Positions 1-7,482 of a DNA stretch of 11,673 nucleotides are shown piece after piece (within the stretch, counting starts at the first letter, position 1; each line of letters opens with the position of its first letter). Location: the NCBI GenBank assembly GCA_009781125.1, contig WQYS01000048.1:1-11673 (forward strand), read 5' to 3'. The stretch is from Acidobacteriaceae bacterium (GTDB lineage Bacteria; Acidobacteriota; Terriglobia; Terriglobales; Acidobacteriaceae). The notes beneath the pieces were generated by a model. That model was not told the DNA's origin and did not search any database. It was given only the letters and a program-made list of their open reading frames with translations. A program made the translations under genes and the position numbers.

Positions 1-127
1 AGCGAGCCGAGCCACCCAGATAGCCCGCGATCTCCAGACAGGCTCCTGAGCGCGCATGACCCCGCGCCAGCAGCTCTCCGCAGACCTCGGCGTACTCGGT
101 GAGGCCAGCTGCCTTCAGGTCCTCAAT
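1..127 (-). pseudogene. In-frame C-terminal continuation of the DUF2252 gene beyond an internal TAG
   Basis: Reading the minus strand past the TAG at 128-130 without changing frame gives 42 open codons to the window edge. They include EYAEVCGELLARGHARSG, which I recognise as the C-terminal signature of DUF2252 proteins (a YAxVCGxxLARxHARSGD-like motif). The 385-residue upstream part lacks this segment and is shorter than the roughly 430-460 residues usual for the family. The join is seamless: one stop codon, no frameshift and no deletion. A C-to-T change in a CAG codon would be enough to create the TAG. The true 3' end lies outside the window. Confidence 0.75.
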
Positions 128-1285
128 CTAAATCGTCGCCTTATGATCGTTCAACTGACGCACCAGGTAGTCACGCCCCTCAAGCGTCGTCCACCCAAGA
201 AACGGATCCGACTGCACCTGCATGGCGCGCTCGCCTTCGACCACGCGCTGACCCTGATGTTGCCTGCGGCTCGCCTTCAGATAAGGCGCGTAGCCCGATT
301 CCACCTCCTCCTTGATCTGCAGGAATAGCGGATCGTCAGGCCCATTGCCTTCCATATAGACGCAGTAATCCCGCAGCCCCACCGACCCCGTGCCCACGAC
401 CTTGAACGCCACGTCCACAGGCCTGTACTGAGCGAGGAAGTGCTTTTGCTCCGGCTGCAGACACTCCACGTAACGCCCGAGCGAGTGAATGACCTTCTCG
501 GCAATCGCTCCCGTCAGCCGGGTGAGGACCGGAGGATTCGACTTGAAGATTCTCGCCTGCGCGTTCCCGGACTTCGTCGCGGTCTTGACTTTGTTGGCTT
601 TCATTGATTCAGGAGCCTTCTTTTTCGCGCTCTTGGCATTACGGCGCTCGCGCGCTTCGGTCAGGGTTTCGAGCGTGTGCGCCGGAACCGCTCTTTCGGC
701 CAAACGCAGGACGCTCTTCACCGGCCCCTGCAACCTATGTACTTGATACCGGGCCAGTTCGAGCACCGGCATCTGGGCGAACTCCAGCATTCTGGTGCGG
801 TAGCTCGCGACGAACTCGCGCGCCGCCTCGACGCAATCCTGATCCCAGGCCCCGGCCTCGCGCCCGGCGAGCATCAGGCTGGCCGCCATCCGCTTTACGT
901 CCCACTCAAACGGCCCGGCGATGGTCTCGTCGAAGTCGTTGATGTCGAAGACCAATCTTCCATCGGGCGCCGCAAAAGCTCCCAGATTGCGCACATGCGC
1001 ATCGCCGCAGAGTTGGCACAGCAGTCTCGTATTGCCCGCGAGCGAAAGATCATAAGCCATCACCGGAACCGCGCCGCGAAAGAAGCCAAAGGGCGAGGCC
1101 GCCATGCGCTCATATTTCAGCGCGACCAGCGGAGGCACACGCCCGCGCATGGAAGCAGCCATCAATTTCATGGGGTTTTCGCGCCGCTGGCGGACGTCCC
1201 ACTTTGCATGATCGACACGCGGCATCTGCTTACGCCGCTGCTGGCCGCGCGCAATCCGCTCCGATGGGGTCAGCAAATATACCAT
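128..1285 (-). CDS. DUF2252 family kinase-like protein, cut short by an in-frame amber codon
   Basis: This 385-residue protein matches the DUF2252 family, whose fold resembles HipA and aminoglycoside-phosphotransferase kinases; its substrate is unknown. Visible family signatures are MAASPFGFFRG (residues 61-71), a catalytic-loop-like CGDAHVRN (93-100), a metal-site-like INDFDE (115-120), a glycine-rich VGTGSVGLRDY (297-307) and a Lys-bearing LQIKEE (322-327). A Lys/Ala-rich insertion lies at about 213-247. The ATG at 1285 has a GAGGG-like ribosome site just upstream, and the N-terminus aligns with the family's usual start. The frame ends at TAG (128-130), but the conserved C-terminal segment follows in the same frame (see the entry at 1-127). 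The gene is therefore probably a recent nonsense pseudogene, a read-through case or a sequencing error. Family assignment is strong; function is unknown. Confidence 0.85.
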   Translation of the reverse strand: MVYLLTPSERIARGQQRRKQMPRVDHAKWDVRQRRENPMKLMAASMRGRVPPLVALKYERMAASPFGFFRGAVPVMAYDLSLAGNTRLLCQLCGDAHVRNLGAFAAPDGRLVFDINDFDETIAGPFEWDVKRMAASLMLAGREAGAWDQDCVEAAREFVASYRTRMLEFAQMPVLELARYQVHRLQGPVKSVLRLAERAVPAHTLETLTEARERRNAKSAKKKAPESMKANKVKTATKSGNAQARIFKSNPPVLTRLTGAIAEKVIHSLGRYVECLQPEQKHFLAQYRPVDVAFKVVGTGSVGLRDYCVYMEGNGPDDPLFLQIKEEVESGYAPYLKASRRQHQGQRVVEGERAMQVQSDPFLGWTTLEGRDYLVRQLNDHKATI

Positions 1286-1319
1286 CAGCCGCCCTCAGAA
1301 GAAACTTCAAGCACCTTAG

Positions 1320-1348
1320 CGTACACTCGCAGCCGATGCATTTACAAT
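1320..1348 (+). promoter_or_regulatory. Possible sigma-70-like promoter upstream of the tRNA gene
   Basis: A TACAAT hexamer (1343-1348, five of six matches to the -10 consensus) follows CGTACA (1320-1325, three of six to the -35 consensus) at a 17-base spacing. It would begin transcription about 100 bases before the tRNA. The -35 match is poor and such hexamers occur by chance, so this is only a candidate. The rest of 1286-1458 also carries the upstream region of the divergent DUF2252 gene; I see no other clear signal there. Confidence 0.2.
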
Positions 1349-1458
1349 CATGGATGTCACGTATCCTGCAGCAGAAAGAACCGGTGGCAACAAAGAGACG
1401 GCGCATCTGGCATCACCGGGCGTGGAAGGGGTTCAGATAAAGACGGTTCTGAAGAAGC

Positions 1459-1534
<76 letters not shown>

Positions 1535-1780
1535 AAAGAAACCATCTCCAACGCCATAGAAACAAACGCCTTATTGGGTGTTGCTGTGTGTCTTCTCGGG
1601 CTGCGGCTGCCGCGTCCCGCCCATCACACAAACCTGACAGATCAAAACCTCCACAATCTTCACCTCTCTCATTTCGCATCGTATAGGGTGCTTCGTTTTT
1701 TTGAATCTGGATTAGGGCAGCCGGTGCAACCAAAATAGAGCAACAAACTTTCGCTGCATATTTTATAGCAGGATAACTAC

Positions 1781-2701
1781 ATGCCATGTGAGTTTTGTGG
1801 ATCAGACCAATTCACGAAACATATCGCTCGCGAAATGATGTTTGGAACGCGAGAACAGTTTACTTATGCTGAGTGTTCCGGCTGCGGCTGCCTGCGTATT
1901 GTCGAAGTACCGACGGATATGAGCAAATACTATCCTGCCCATTATGATCCGTTTGCTGCGAAGAAAAGGCATAGCCTGACAACCATGCTGAGGCAGTTCA
2001 TGGTTACTTCGGCTCTCAAGAATCGCACAATATTGAACGTAGCGGTATCTACGCCTTATTTTGTAACGTTGAAACTTGCTCATACCTTACAGCTCAAGCC
2101 TCAAATGCGCATTCTGGATGTCGGTTGTGGAGCCGGACGCTTGGTGCTTGATCTTCGTGCTGCGGATTATATGGCTTGGGGAATTGACCGGTTTGCGCCC
2201 GAGGCTAAAGATTCTAGTGGGTTGGCAATCAGGCGATGTAATCTCGAAGCCGTTCAAGAACAGTTTGACTGTATTATGTTCAACCATTCGCTTGAACATA
2301 TCGCCGATCAGGTCGCAACACTGCAACAGGCGCGATTGAGATTGCGGAACGGAGGCGTCTGTTTCGTGCGTATTCCAATTGCAAGCTGGGCCTGGAAACA
2401 GTATGGGGTCAACTGGGTACAGCTCGACGGCCCACGGCATCTATGCGTACACTCTGAAAAAAGTTTTCTGTTGGCCGCAAAAAACTCTGGATTTCACATC
2501 TCTTGCATCCTATATGATTCGTTTGAGTTTCAGTTCTGGGGGTCAGAGCTTTACTGCCGTAACATACCATTGGAGGAAGCTCGTTCCCATCTTTTCGACT
2601 ATTTTTCAAAAGCAGCTATGAAAGAATTTCGGAGACGTTCCATTATGCTCAACAACTATCAACAAGGAGACCAGGCAATATTTTTTCTGCGAACAGAATA
2701 A
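1781..2701 (+). CDS. SAM-dependent methyltransferase with N-terminal Cys4 zinc-knuckle-like motif
   Basis: The 306-residue protein has a class I SAM-binding fold. Motif I is LDVGCGAGR (112-120), an acidic motif II region is WGIDRF (133-138), and NHSLEHI (168-174) with the following LRNGGVCFVRIP fits the Methyltransf_11/23 pattern. The N-terminus has C3-x2-C6 and C32-x2-C35, probably a structural zinc site, as in many methyltransferases of polysaccharide clusters. The substrate is unknown; an O- or C-methyl decoration of a sugar is an inference from the neighbours. The ATG at 1781 is preceded by AGGA at 1770-1773 with 7-base spacing. It is the first gene of the plus-strand cluster, 246 bases after the tRNA. 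That gap shows no further gene, and the antisense frame across the tRNA is spurious. A gap of 107 bases separates it from the flippase gene. Confidence 0.85.
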   Translation: MPCEFCGSDQFTKHIAREMMFGTREQFTYAECSGCGCLRIVEVPTDMSKYYPAHYDPFAAKKRHSLTTMLRQFMVTSALKNRTILNVAVSTPYFVTLKLAHTLQLKPQMRILDVGCGAGRLVLDLRAADYMAWGIDRFAPEAKDSSGLAIRRCNLEAVQEQFDCIMFNHSLEHIADQVATLQQARLRLRNGGVCFVRIPIASWAWKQYGVNWVQLDGPRHLCVHSEKSFLLAAKNSGFHISCILYDSFEFQFWGSELYCRNIPLEEARSHLFDYFSKAAMKEFRRRSIMLNNYQQGDQAIFFLRTE

Positions 2702-2808
2702 TCATTCTTCACCGCCTATTCACTCGCTATATATGCACCACGGACAATAGGGCACAGATAGTTCAGGTACAGATATTGGTAGAACTGCTTTTCTCGTGAA
2801 AAATACAT

Positions 2809-4068
2809 ATGATTCAGGCAGCTAAGAGCAGTCTTTTCAATCAGTTTCATTTCCTGCAAAGGAGCTCTCTCGCGCACAACGCGGGATGGATGCTTGTGGG
2901 GCAGGGGACGAATTTAATGTTACAAGCAATATATTTCATACTGCTGGCACGATTGCTAGGTGTGAAGGAATATGGAGTTTTCGCCGGATCGCTTGCATTT
3001 ACTTCGATAGCAGCTCCCTATAGTGGCCTCGGCTCGGGTGTACTGTTTATCCGGTATGTAAATCTAAGCATCAGGAATTACGCAGAATACTGGGGCAACA
3101 TTATTTTTTCAACGGTTATCACCGGCTCGTTGATTACAGTGATTCTTTATATCACCGCTCCTCGCCTGCTTAATTCAGCAAGTGCGTCTCTTGTATTATT
3201 CGTTGCGCTTGGAGAATGCGTCTTCCGTCAACTCGTGATCAGCACTAGTCAGATATTTCAGGCATTTGAAAGATTGCCAATGACAGCAGCGGTATCCCTG
3301 TTGATTAGTTTACTTCGGCTCATAACAGTTGCAATGCTAGCATTTTTAGGCCATGCAACAGCACGGCAGTGGGCATTGTCTTCACTCGTTATTAACATCA
3401 TTGCAGCATTAAGCTGTTTGGTGCTTGTCGTCTTCCTGTTTGGCTCTCCTAGATTTGTTCCACGCCTCTTTATAAACAAGTTGGAGGAAGGATTTGAGTA
3501 TTCACTGGCTGGTTCTACTCAGTCTATTTATAACGATATCGACAAAACCATGTTGAGCCATTATGGGATGAACATCGCTAACGGCGTCTACACCATAGCG
3601 TATAGGATCATCGATATTACCTCAATACCAATCAGCGCGATAGACGCAGCCGCCCTGCCTCGATACTTCAGCCGCAGCAGAGACGGCGTCGTTGTCGTTC
3701 GTCACCTTGCCTTTAGACTTGCTATCCGTGCTGTACTTATAGGCGCTGCCATGGCTGTCTGCGTTTTTATCATGGCGCCAATTATCCCACGCATGATTGG
3801 TGCAGAATTCAGCCAAAGCGTATATGCATTGCGCTGGCTTTGCTTTATCCCAGCATTTCGCGGCATCCACCAACTTACTGGAAGTGCAATAACAGGTATA
3901 GGTTTACAGCGCCTCAGAACCACTGTGCAGACGGGTGCAGCCGTATTTAATTTTATACTCAATCTCTGGTTAATTCCCCGACATGGATGGCTAGGGGCTG
4001 CTTGGGCCAGCTTAGCTACCGACGGAGCTCTCGCAACGGTAAACTTCTCGTTGTTGTCACATCTGTGA
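2809..4068 (+). CDS. wzx: Wzx-type polysaccharide flippase (MOP/PST family membrane transporter)
   Basis: The 419-residue protein is almost wholly hydrophobic, with roughly a dozen membrane segments. Its N-terminus (NAGWMLVGQGTNLMLQAIYF, then ARLLGVKEYGVFAGSLAF) is the typical opening of PST/MOP oligosaccharide flippases. A central loop around residues 243-269 has D-x-D-K and the NGVYTIAYRIID stretch that aligns with the conserved D-K-...-G-x-Y-x-x-A-x-R region of the family. The C-terminal GWLGAAWASLATDG is also characteristic. The protein would flip undecaprenyl-linked repeat units across the inner membrane. The start is the only ATG that keeps the full N-terminus, but the bases before it (gaaaaatacat) offer almost no Shine-Dalgarno match. 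Its stop lies four bases before the first ATG of the polymerase gene, so the two are probably cotranscribed. Confidence 0.85.
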   Translation: MIQAAKSSLFNQFHFLQRSSLAHNAGWMLVGQGTNLMLQAIYFILLARLLGVKEYGVFAGSLAFTSIAAPYSGLGSGVLFIRYVNLSIRNYAEYWGNIIFSTVITGSLITVILYITAPRLLNSASASLVLFVALGECVFRQLVISTSQIFQAFERLPMTAAVSLLISLLRLITVAMLAFLGHATARQWALSSLVINIIAALSCLVLVVFLFGSPRFVPRLFINKLEEGFEYSLAGSTQSIYNDIDKTMLSHYGMNIANGVYTIAYRIIDITSIPISAIDAAALPRYFSRSRDGVVVVRHLAFRLAIRAVLIGAAMAVCVFIMAPIIPRMIGAEFSQSVYALRWLCFIPAFRGIHQLTGSAITGIGLQRLRTTVQTGAAVFNFILNLWLIPRHGWLGAAWASLATDGALATVNFSLLSHL

Positions 4069-4072
4069 CAGG

Positions 4073-5341
4073 ATGTCCACGATAGCTGGCATCTTAAGGC
4101 AGGTTGACACAGCGCATACCTTTCGTTGTAAAAGTAGATCACACATGCTCTCGAAGGCTACAAAATCGGCATTAACATTTTCTGTTACAATTTTTGTGGG
4201 CGCCATTTTAGTTGATCCAGGCGATCACGTGTTTCACTTGAAACTTCCAATGCTATTGCTAGTCATGGGTCTATGGATATGTCGCATACTATTCGGATTT
4301 ATAGCATTAGATAAATATGAAATATTAAATTCTGTTTTACTGTTTGCGATAATCGTTCCAGGAATAGCCACGTTGATCGGACTGCTTGGAGACTCGCCTC
4401 TTGATGGCGATCCAACCTTCCAACTGATGAAGCAGGTTTCTGTCATTCTGATTATTCCAGTGCTCGCCAGCGAGCGAATCGACATAAGCAAGCATATCAT
4501 TCGATGGTGCTTTATAGTTGCTGGTTTTACTATACTATTGGCAGCACTTTCGTTCACTGCTCCTCTCCTATTTGGGGCACTCCGCGATTTCGCAGTCAAT
4601 AACGATAATGCATTCATTACTGATTATGACAAACTAGGAGTTGGGGTCGGATCGTTTTATTACAAAACTATTGCTGTTCTAATTTTTCCAGCTGCCTATT
4701 ATTTAAACAGATTCTTGTATTCTGGAAACAGACTATCTAATGGTGCGGCAGTAATGTTGTTTCTAATCGCGCTACTATGTGCGGGAAGTAGAGCTATAGC
4801 ATTATGCACTTTTGTCTTAGTAGCTATATATCTATTCGAAAAGCTGTGGACCAAGGAGGGTTTAGTAATATCTTTATTTTTAATGCTTATTGTTTTATAT
4901 ATTTCCGCTGGATATTTCATGTCTTTCTTCCATTCCTCTGAAAGTTCCAATGCAGCAAAACTAGATCATATTCACTCTTATGAAATTGAATTTACTCGAC
5001 ATCCAACATACCTTCTTTGGGGCCAAGGCGCAGATACGCAATTCTATTCAGAGGGCTTCCAGGATAAAACCACATTAACTGAGTTGACATATATTGAAAT
5101 GGTTCGCTGGTTTGGTTTTCCCGTTGCGGTGCTCCTTTTATTCATCATCTGCTTTCCTGCGGCTTTGTTGATGATACGAGGCGATGAAACCTCCTTCATG
5201 GTTGGTCCCTTTTGGGCATACCTTTTGGAATCAGCATCAAACCCATTACTGATCTGTTCGACAGGACTCTTGATTGTCAGTGCATTATGGGCATGTGTCC
5301 TAATGCAAAACACAGGAAAGCGGGGTAACCTCGCCTCATGA
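4073..5341 (+). CDS. wzy: Wzy-type O-antigen/exopolysaccharide polymerase, multi-pass membrane protein
   Basis: The 422-residue protein has about ten predicted membrane helices. A large non-membrane loop (about 284-343) contains WGQGADTQFYS and TELTYIEMVRWFG, and a short CAGSRAIAL motif (237-245) follows a helix. This topology and the SR motif fit O-antigen polymerase/ligase-like proteins, which are diverse in sequence, so the call rests mainly on topology and its place between flippase and glycosyltransferase genes. The ATG at 4073 is coupled to the upstream stop but has almost no spaced ribosome site. An ATG at 4145 would start MLSKATKSALTF, directly before the first helix, and is a real alternative. 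The stop overlaps the next start as ATGA. It is the most AT-rich gene here; 4861-4920 has 12 G/C in 60. Confidence 0.75.
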   Translation: MSTIAGILRQVDTAHTFRCKSRSHMLSKATKSALTFSVTIFVGAILVDPGDHVFHLKLPMLLLVMGLWICRILFGFIALDKYEILNSVLLFAIIVPGIATLIGLLGDSPLDGDPTFQLMKQVSVILIIPVLASERIDISKHIIRWCFIVAGFTILLAALSFTAPLLFGALRDFAVNNDNAFITDYDKLGVGVGSFYYKTIAVLIFPAAYYLNRFLYSGNRLSNGAAVMLFLIALLCAGSRAIALCTFVLVAIYLFEKLWTKEGLVISLFLMLIVLYISAGYFMSFFHSSESSNAAKLDHIHSYEIEFTRHPTYLLWGQGADTQFYSEGFQDKTTLTELTYIEMVRWFGFPVAVLLLFIICFPAALLMIRGDETSFMVGPFWAYLLESASNPLLICSTGLLIVSALWACVLMQNTGKRGNLAS

Positions 5342-6246
5342 TTGCAGCGATCGTGATTTTATATTATCCAAATCCAGAAATAGTCAATAAGCTATTATCA
5401 AGCCTTGCAACTGAAGTAAATGCAGTCTTCGCCATCGATAACACACCTGGATCAAATGTCGATCACCTCTCAAAATTTCAAGACTTTTCAGGAATCTGTA
5501 GATATGTTCCGCTTGGTAAAAACATAGGAATTGCTGCAGCACAGAATATCGGCATCGATATGAGCATACGCGATGGTTACTCGCATGTACTTCTGTTGGA
5601 TCAAGATAGTATTCTTTTTCCAAATATGGTACAGAAAATGTTTGATGCAGAGCAACGTTTGGCTAAGCTCAACATTAAAATAGGTGCAATAGGTCCGTTG
5701 GTCGTTGACCGACGCTCAGGAGTTCGTCCAGCAGCCGCTAGATATCATTGTTTTTTTGTTCGCACAATCAGGCCTGTAATGTTAAATGTTGATACTATCA
5801 CCACGGATAATCTCCTTGCATCAGGATCATTGATTCGCGCTGATACATTTGTGTCCGTCGGCCAAATGCGCGAGGATCTATTTATTGAACATGTTGATAC
5901 CGAATGGGCATTCCGTGCCGGCAGCATGGGGTATAAGCACTATTGCGTATGTAACGCATCAATTTCTCACTGCCTTGGCGAAAGGTCTAAAAGAGTGTTT
6001 GGAAAAGATATTTACCTGTACGATTCGTTACGATATCAGTACAAACTTCGAAACGCAGTATTTTTACTTCGCTTAAGAACTATGGGATGGCATTGGCGGC
6101 TTTACACAATTACGCGAATTCCTTATCACCTGATTGTGTACACTATATTTTCAAAGAAACCAGCGAGAACATTTCGACTCCTATTGGTTTCGATCTGGAA
6201 CGGAATGCGAGGAAACTTAGGCGAGATTTCACCAGACAATCAATGA
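5338..6246 (+). CDS. Family 2 glycosyltransferase, rhamnosyltransferase-like
   Basis: The 302-residue protein shows the GT2 (GT-A) fold: a nucleotide-binding opening AIVILYYPNPE (4-14), AIDNT (32-36), the GKNIGIAAAQNIGID run (60-74) and the metal-binding DQDS (88-91). Downstream, LFIEHVDTEWAFRA (181-194), an ISHCLGE histidine (211) and YDSLRYQYKLRNA resemble the dTDP-rhamnosyl transferase subfamily (RfbF/WbbL-like, TIGR01556 type). It probably adds rhamnose or a similar deoxysugar to a lipid-linked repeat unit at the cytoplasmic face. The donor sugar is inferred. It starts within the stop of the polymerase gene (ATGA at 5338-5341) and ends within the start of the next glycosyltransferase (ATGA at 6243-6246), so the three genes are very likely one translationally coupled unit. 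Confidence 0.87.
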   Translation: MIAAIVILYYPNPEIVNKLLSSLATEVNAVFAIDNTPGSNVDHLSKFQDFSGICRYVPLGKNIGIAAAQNIGIDMSIRDGYSHVLLLDQDSILFPNMVQKMFDAEQRLAKLNIKIGAIGPLVVDRRSGVRPAAARYHCFFVRTIRPVMLNVDTITTDNLLASGSLIRADTFVSVGQMREDLFIEHVDTEWAFRAGSMGYKHYCVCNASISHCLGERSKRVFGKDIYLYDSLRYQYKLRNAVFLLRLRTMGWHWRLYTITRIPYHLIVYTIFSKKPARTFRLLLVSIWNGMRGNLGEISPDNQ

Positions 6247-7454
6247 CCAACATGGAGTCATCCACAGCGAATGTTCCGCCAGGGTTGATGCCAATGAAGA
6301 GATATTTATTTGTAGTCAACGAACTTGGATTTATTTATAGTCACTTCTGGGAACTGGCCCGGTCTATTCAAAATGCAGGTTGGGAGGTTGCAGTTGCCGG
6401 TGTAGTATCTAGTAGCCCAAAACGTGCCGTCGAGCATGATATTATGTGCTTTCCTATTCGTACTGTCCTTGGAATCAGTGACCCTTTTTCGGAACTTCGA
6501 ACCTTGATTGAGTTACGGCGCGCTGTACGGTCCTTCCGACCTGACCTCATTCACGCGATATCTCTCAAAAACGTCCTTCTCAGCAGTTTTTTGACAAAAA
6601 CTGAGAAAGTTCCATCCCTTCTGTGCGCTATAACTGGTCTTGGAACGATGTTCATTGATGATAAACTTGCCTTCCGACTTTTGAGACCTCTTGTTCTCAA
6701 AGGGATGGCCTTTGGCCAAAATCACAATAATTCAGTTATGGCGTTTGAGAATCGAGACGACCAAGAGTACTTTGTCCGGAAGCGAGTTGTACCCTCACAG
6801 CGTTCATTTCTAATTCCTGGATCAGGCGTGTCGCCTGAGTTATTTACGTCGGCAGAACAACGGTATGGAATCCCACAGATATTGTGTGTTGCAAGAATGA
6901 TTCGCAGCAAAGGAATTCTGGAATTGACTGCCGCAGCGGCTGCACTTCGCGTCGAAGGCGTGCGGTTCGATCTTATCCTTGTAGGCGATGTCGATCCAAG
7001 CAATCAAACTTCCCTTACTATAGAAGAGCTATCTCAGATGCAGACGCATGAGGTTTTGAGTTGGCTTGGTAAACGCTCTGATATTCCTGCGCTCCTGAAG
7101 TCAGCAAGTATTTTCTGTCTTCCTTCCTATCGCGAGGGAATGTCTCGCGCCCTCGTTGAGGCCGCTGCCGCAGGATTACCTATCGTTACAACCGATGTCC
7201 CTGGCTGCCGCGAGGTGGTAGTTGACGGCGTTAATGGATATCTTGTTCCTCCGCGTGATAGTCAGAGCCTGGCAATTGCGCTCGGACGATTGGTCCGTTC
7301 GCGAGAACTGCGGATACGGATGGGCTATGCAAGCAGGGAGCGCTTCCTCGAGCGGTTTACCACCGCTCATGCCTTGCGTGCATTTCAGAATTGCTATACA
7401 GCTCTTGGAGTTCCGCTGGATATTAAGATAGCAGCAAAGGCGCAGCCCGAATGA
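6243..7454 (+). CDS. Family 4 (GT-B) glycosyltransferase
   Basis: From the ATG at 6243 the protein has 403 residues. The frame is open further upstream to 6087, but that part runs inside the GT2 gene, and the ATGA overlap at 6243-6246 marks the likely coupled start. In-frame ATGs at 6252 and 6288 are alternatives, since the conserved fold begins only at RYLFVVNELGF (20-30). The C-terminal GT-B half carries ILCVARMIRSKG (213-224), LGKRSDIPALL (275-285) and PSYREGMSRALVEAAAAG (294-311), whose E298-x7-E306 is the GT4 retaining signature. GCREVVVDGVNGYLVPPRD (321-339) also fits. It resembles the WbnH/PglA-type GT4 enzymes of O-antigen and glycan clusters, which transfer a hexose or HexNAc; the actual sugar is unknown. 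It converges on the next gene, 28 bases away. Confidence 0.88.
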   Translation: MTNMESSTANVPPGLMPMKRYLFVVNELGFIYSHFWELARSIQNAGWEVAVAGVVSSSPKRAVEHDIMCFPIRTVLGISDPFSELRTLIELRRAVRSFRPDLIHAISLKNVLLSSFLTKTEKVPSLLCAITGLGTMFIDDKLAFRLLRPLVLKGMAFGQNHNNSVMAFENRDDQEYFVRKRVVPSQRSFLIPGSGVSPELFTSAEQRYGIPQILCVARMIRSKGILELTAAAAALRVEGVRFDLILVGDVDPSNQTSLTIEELSQMQTHEVLSWLGKRSDIPALLKSASIFCLPSYREGMSRALVEAAAAGLPIVTTDVPGCREVVVDGVNGYLVPPRDSQSLAIALGRLVRSRELRIRMGYASRERFLERFTTAHALRAFQNCYTALGVPLDIKIAAKAQPE

Positions 7455-7482
7455 AGCTGTGGTGCGATGATTCAACCCATTG

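Noticed and set aside
6087..6242. Longer start for the GT4 glycosyltransferase at 6087
   Set aside because: The extra 52 codons lie entirely within the upstream GT2 gene in another frame; the ATGA overlap at 6243 is the normal coupled start.
7455..7482. Bidirectional terminator between the convergent glycosyltransferase genes
   Set aside because: The 28-base gap has no convincing stem with a T-run on either strand.
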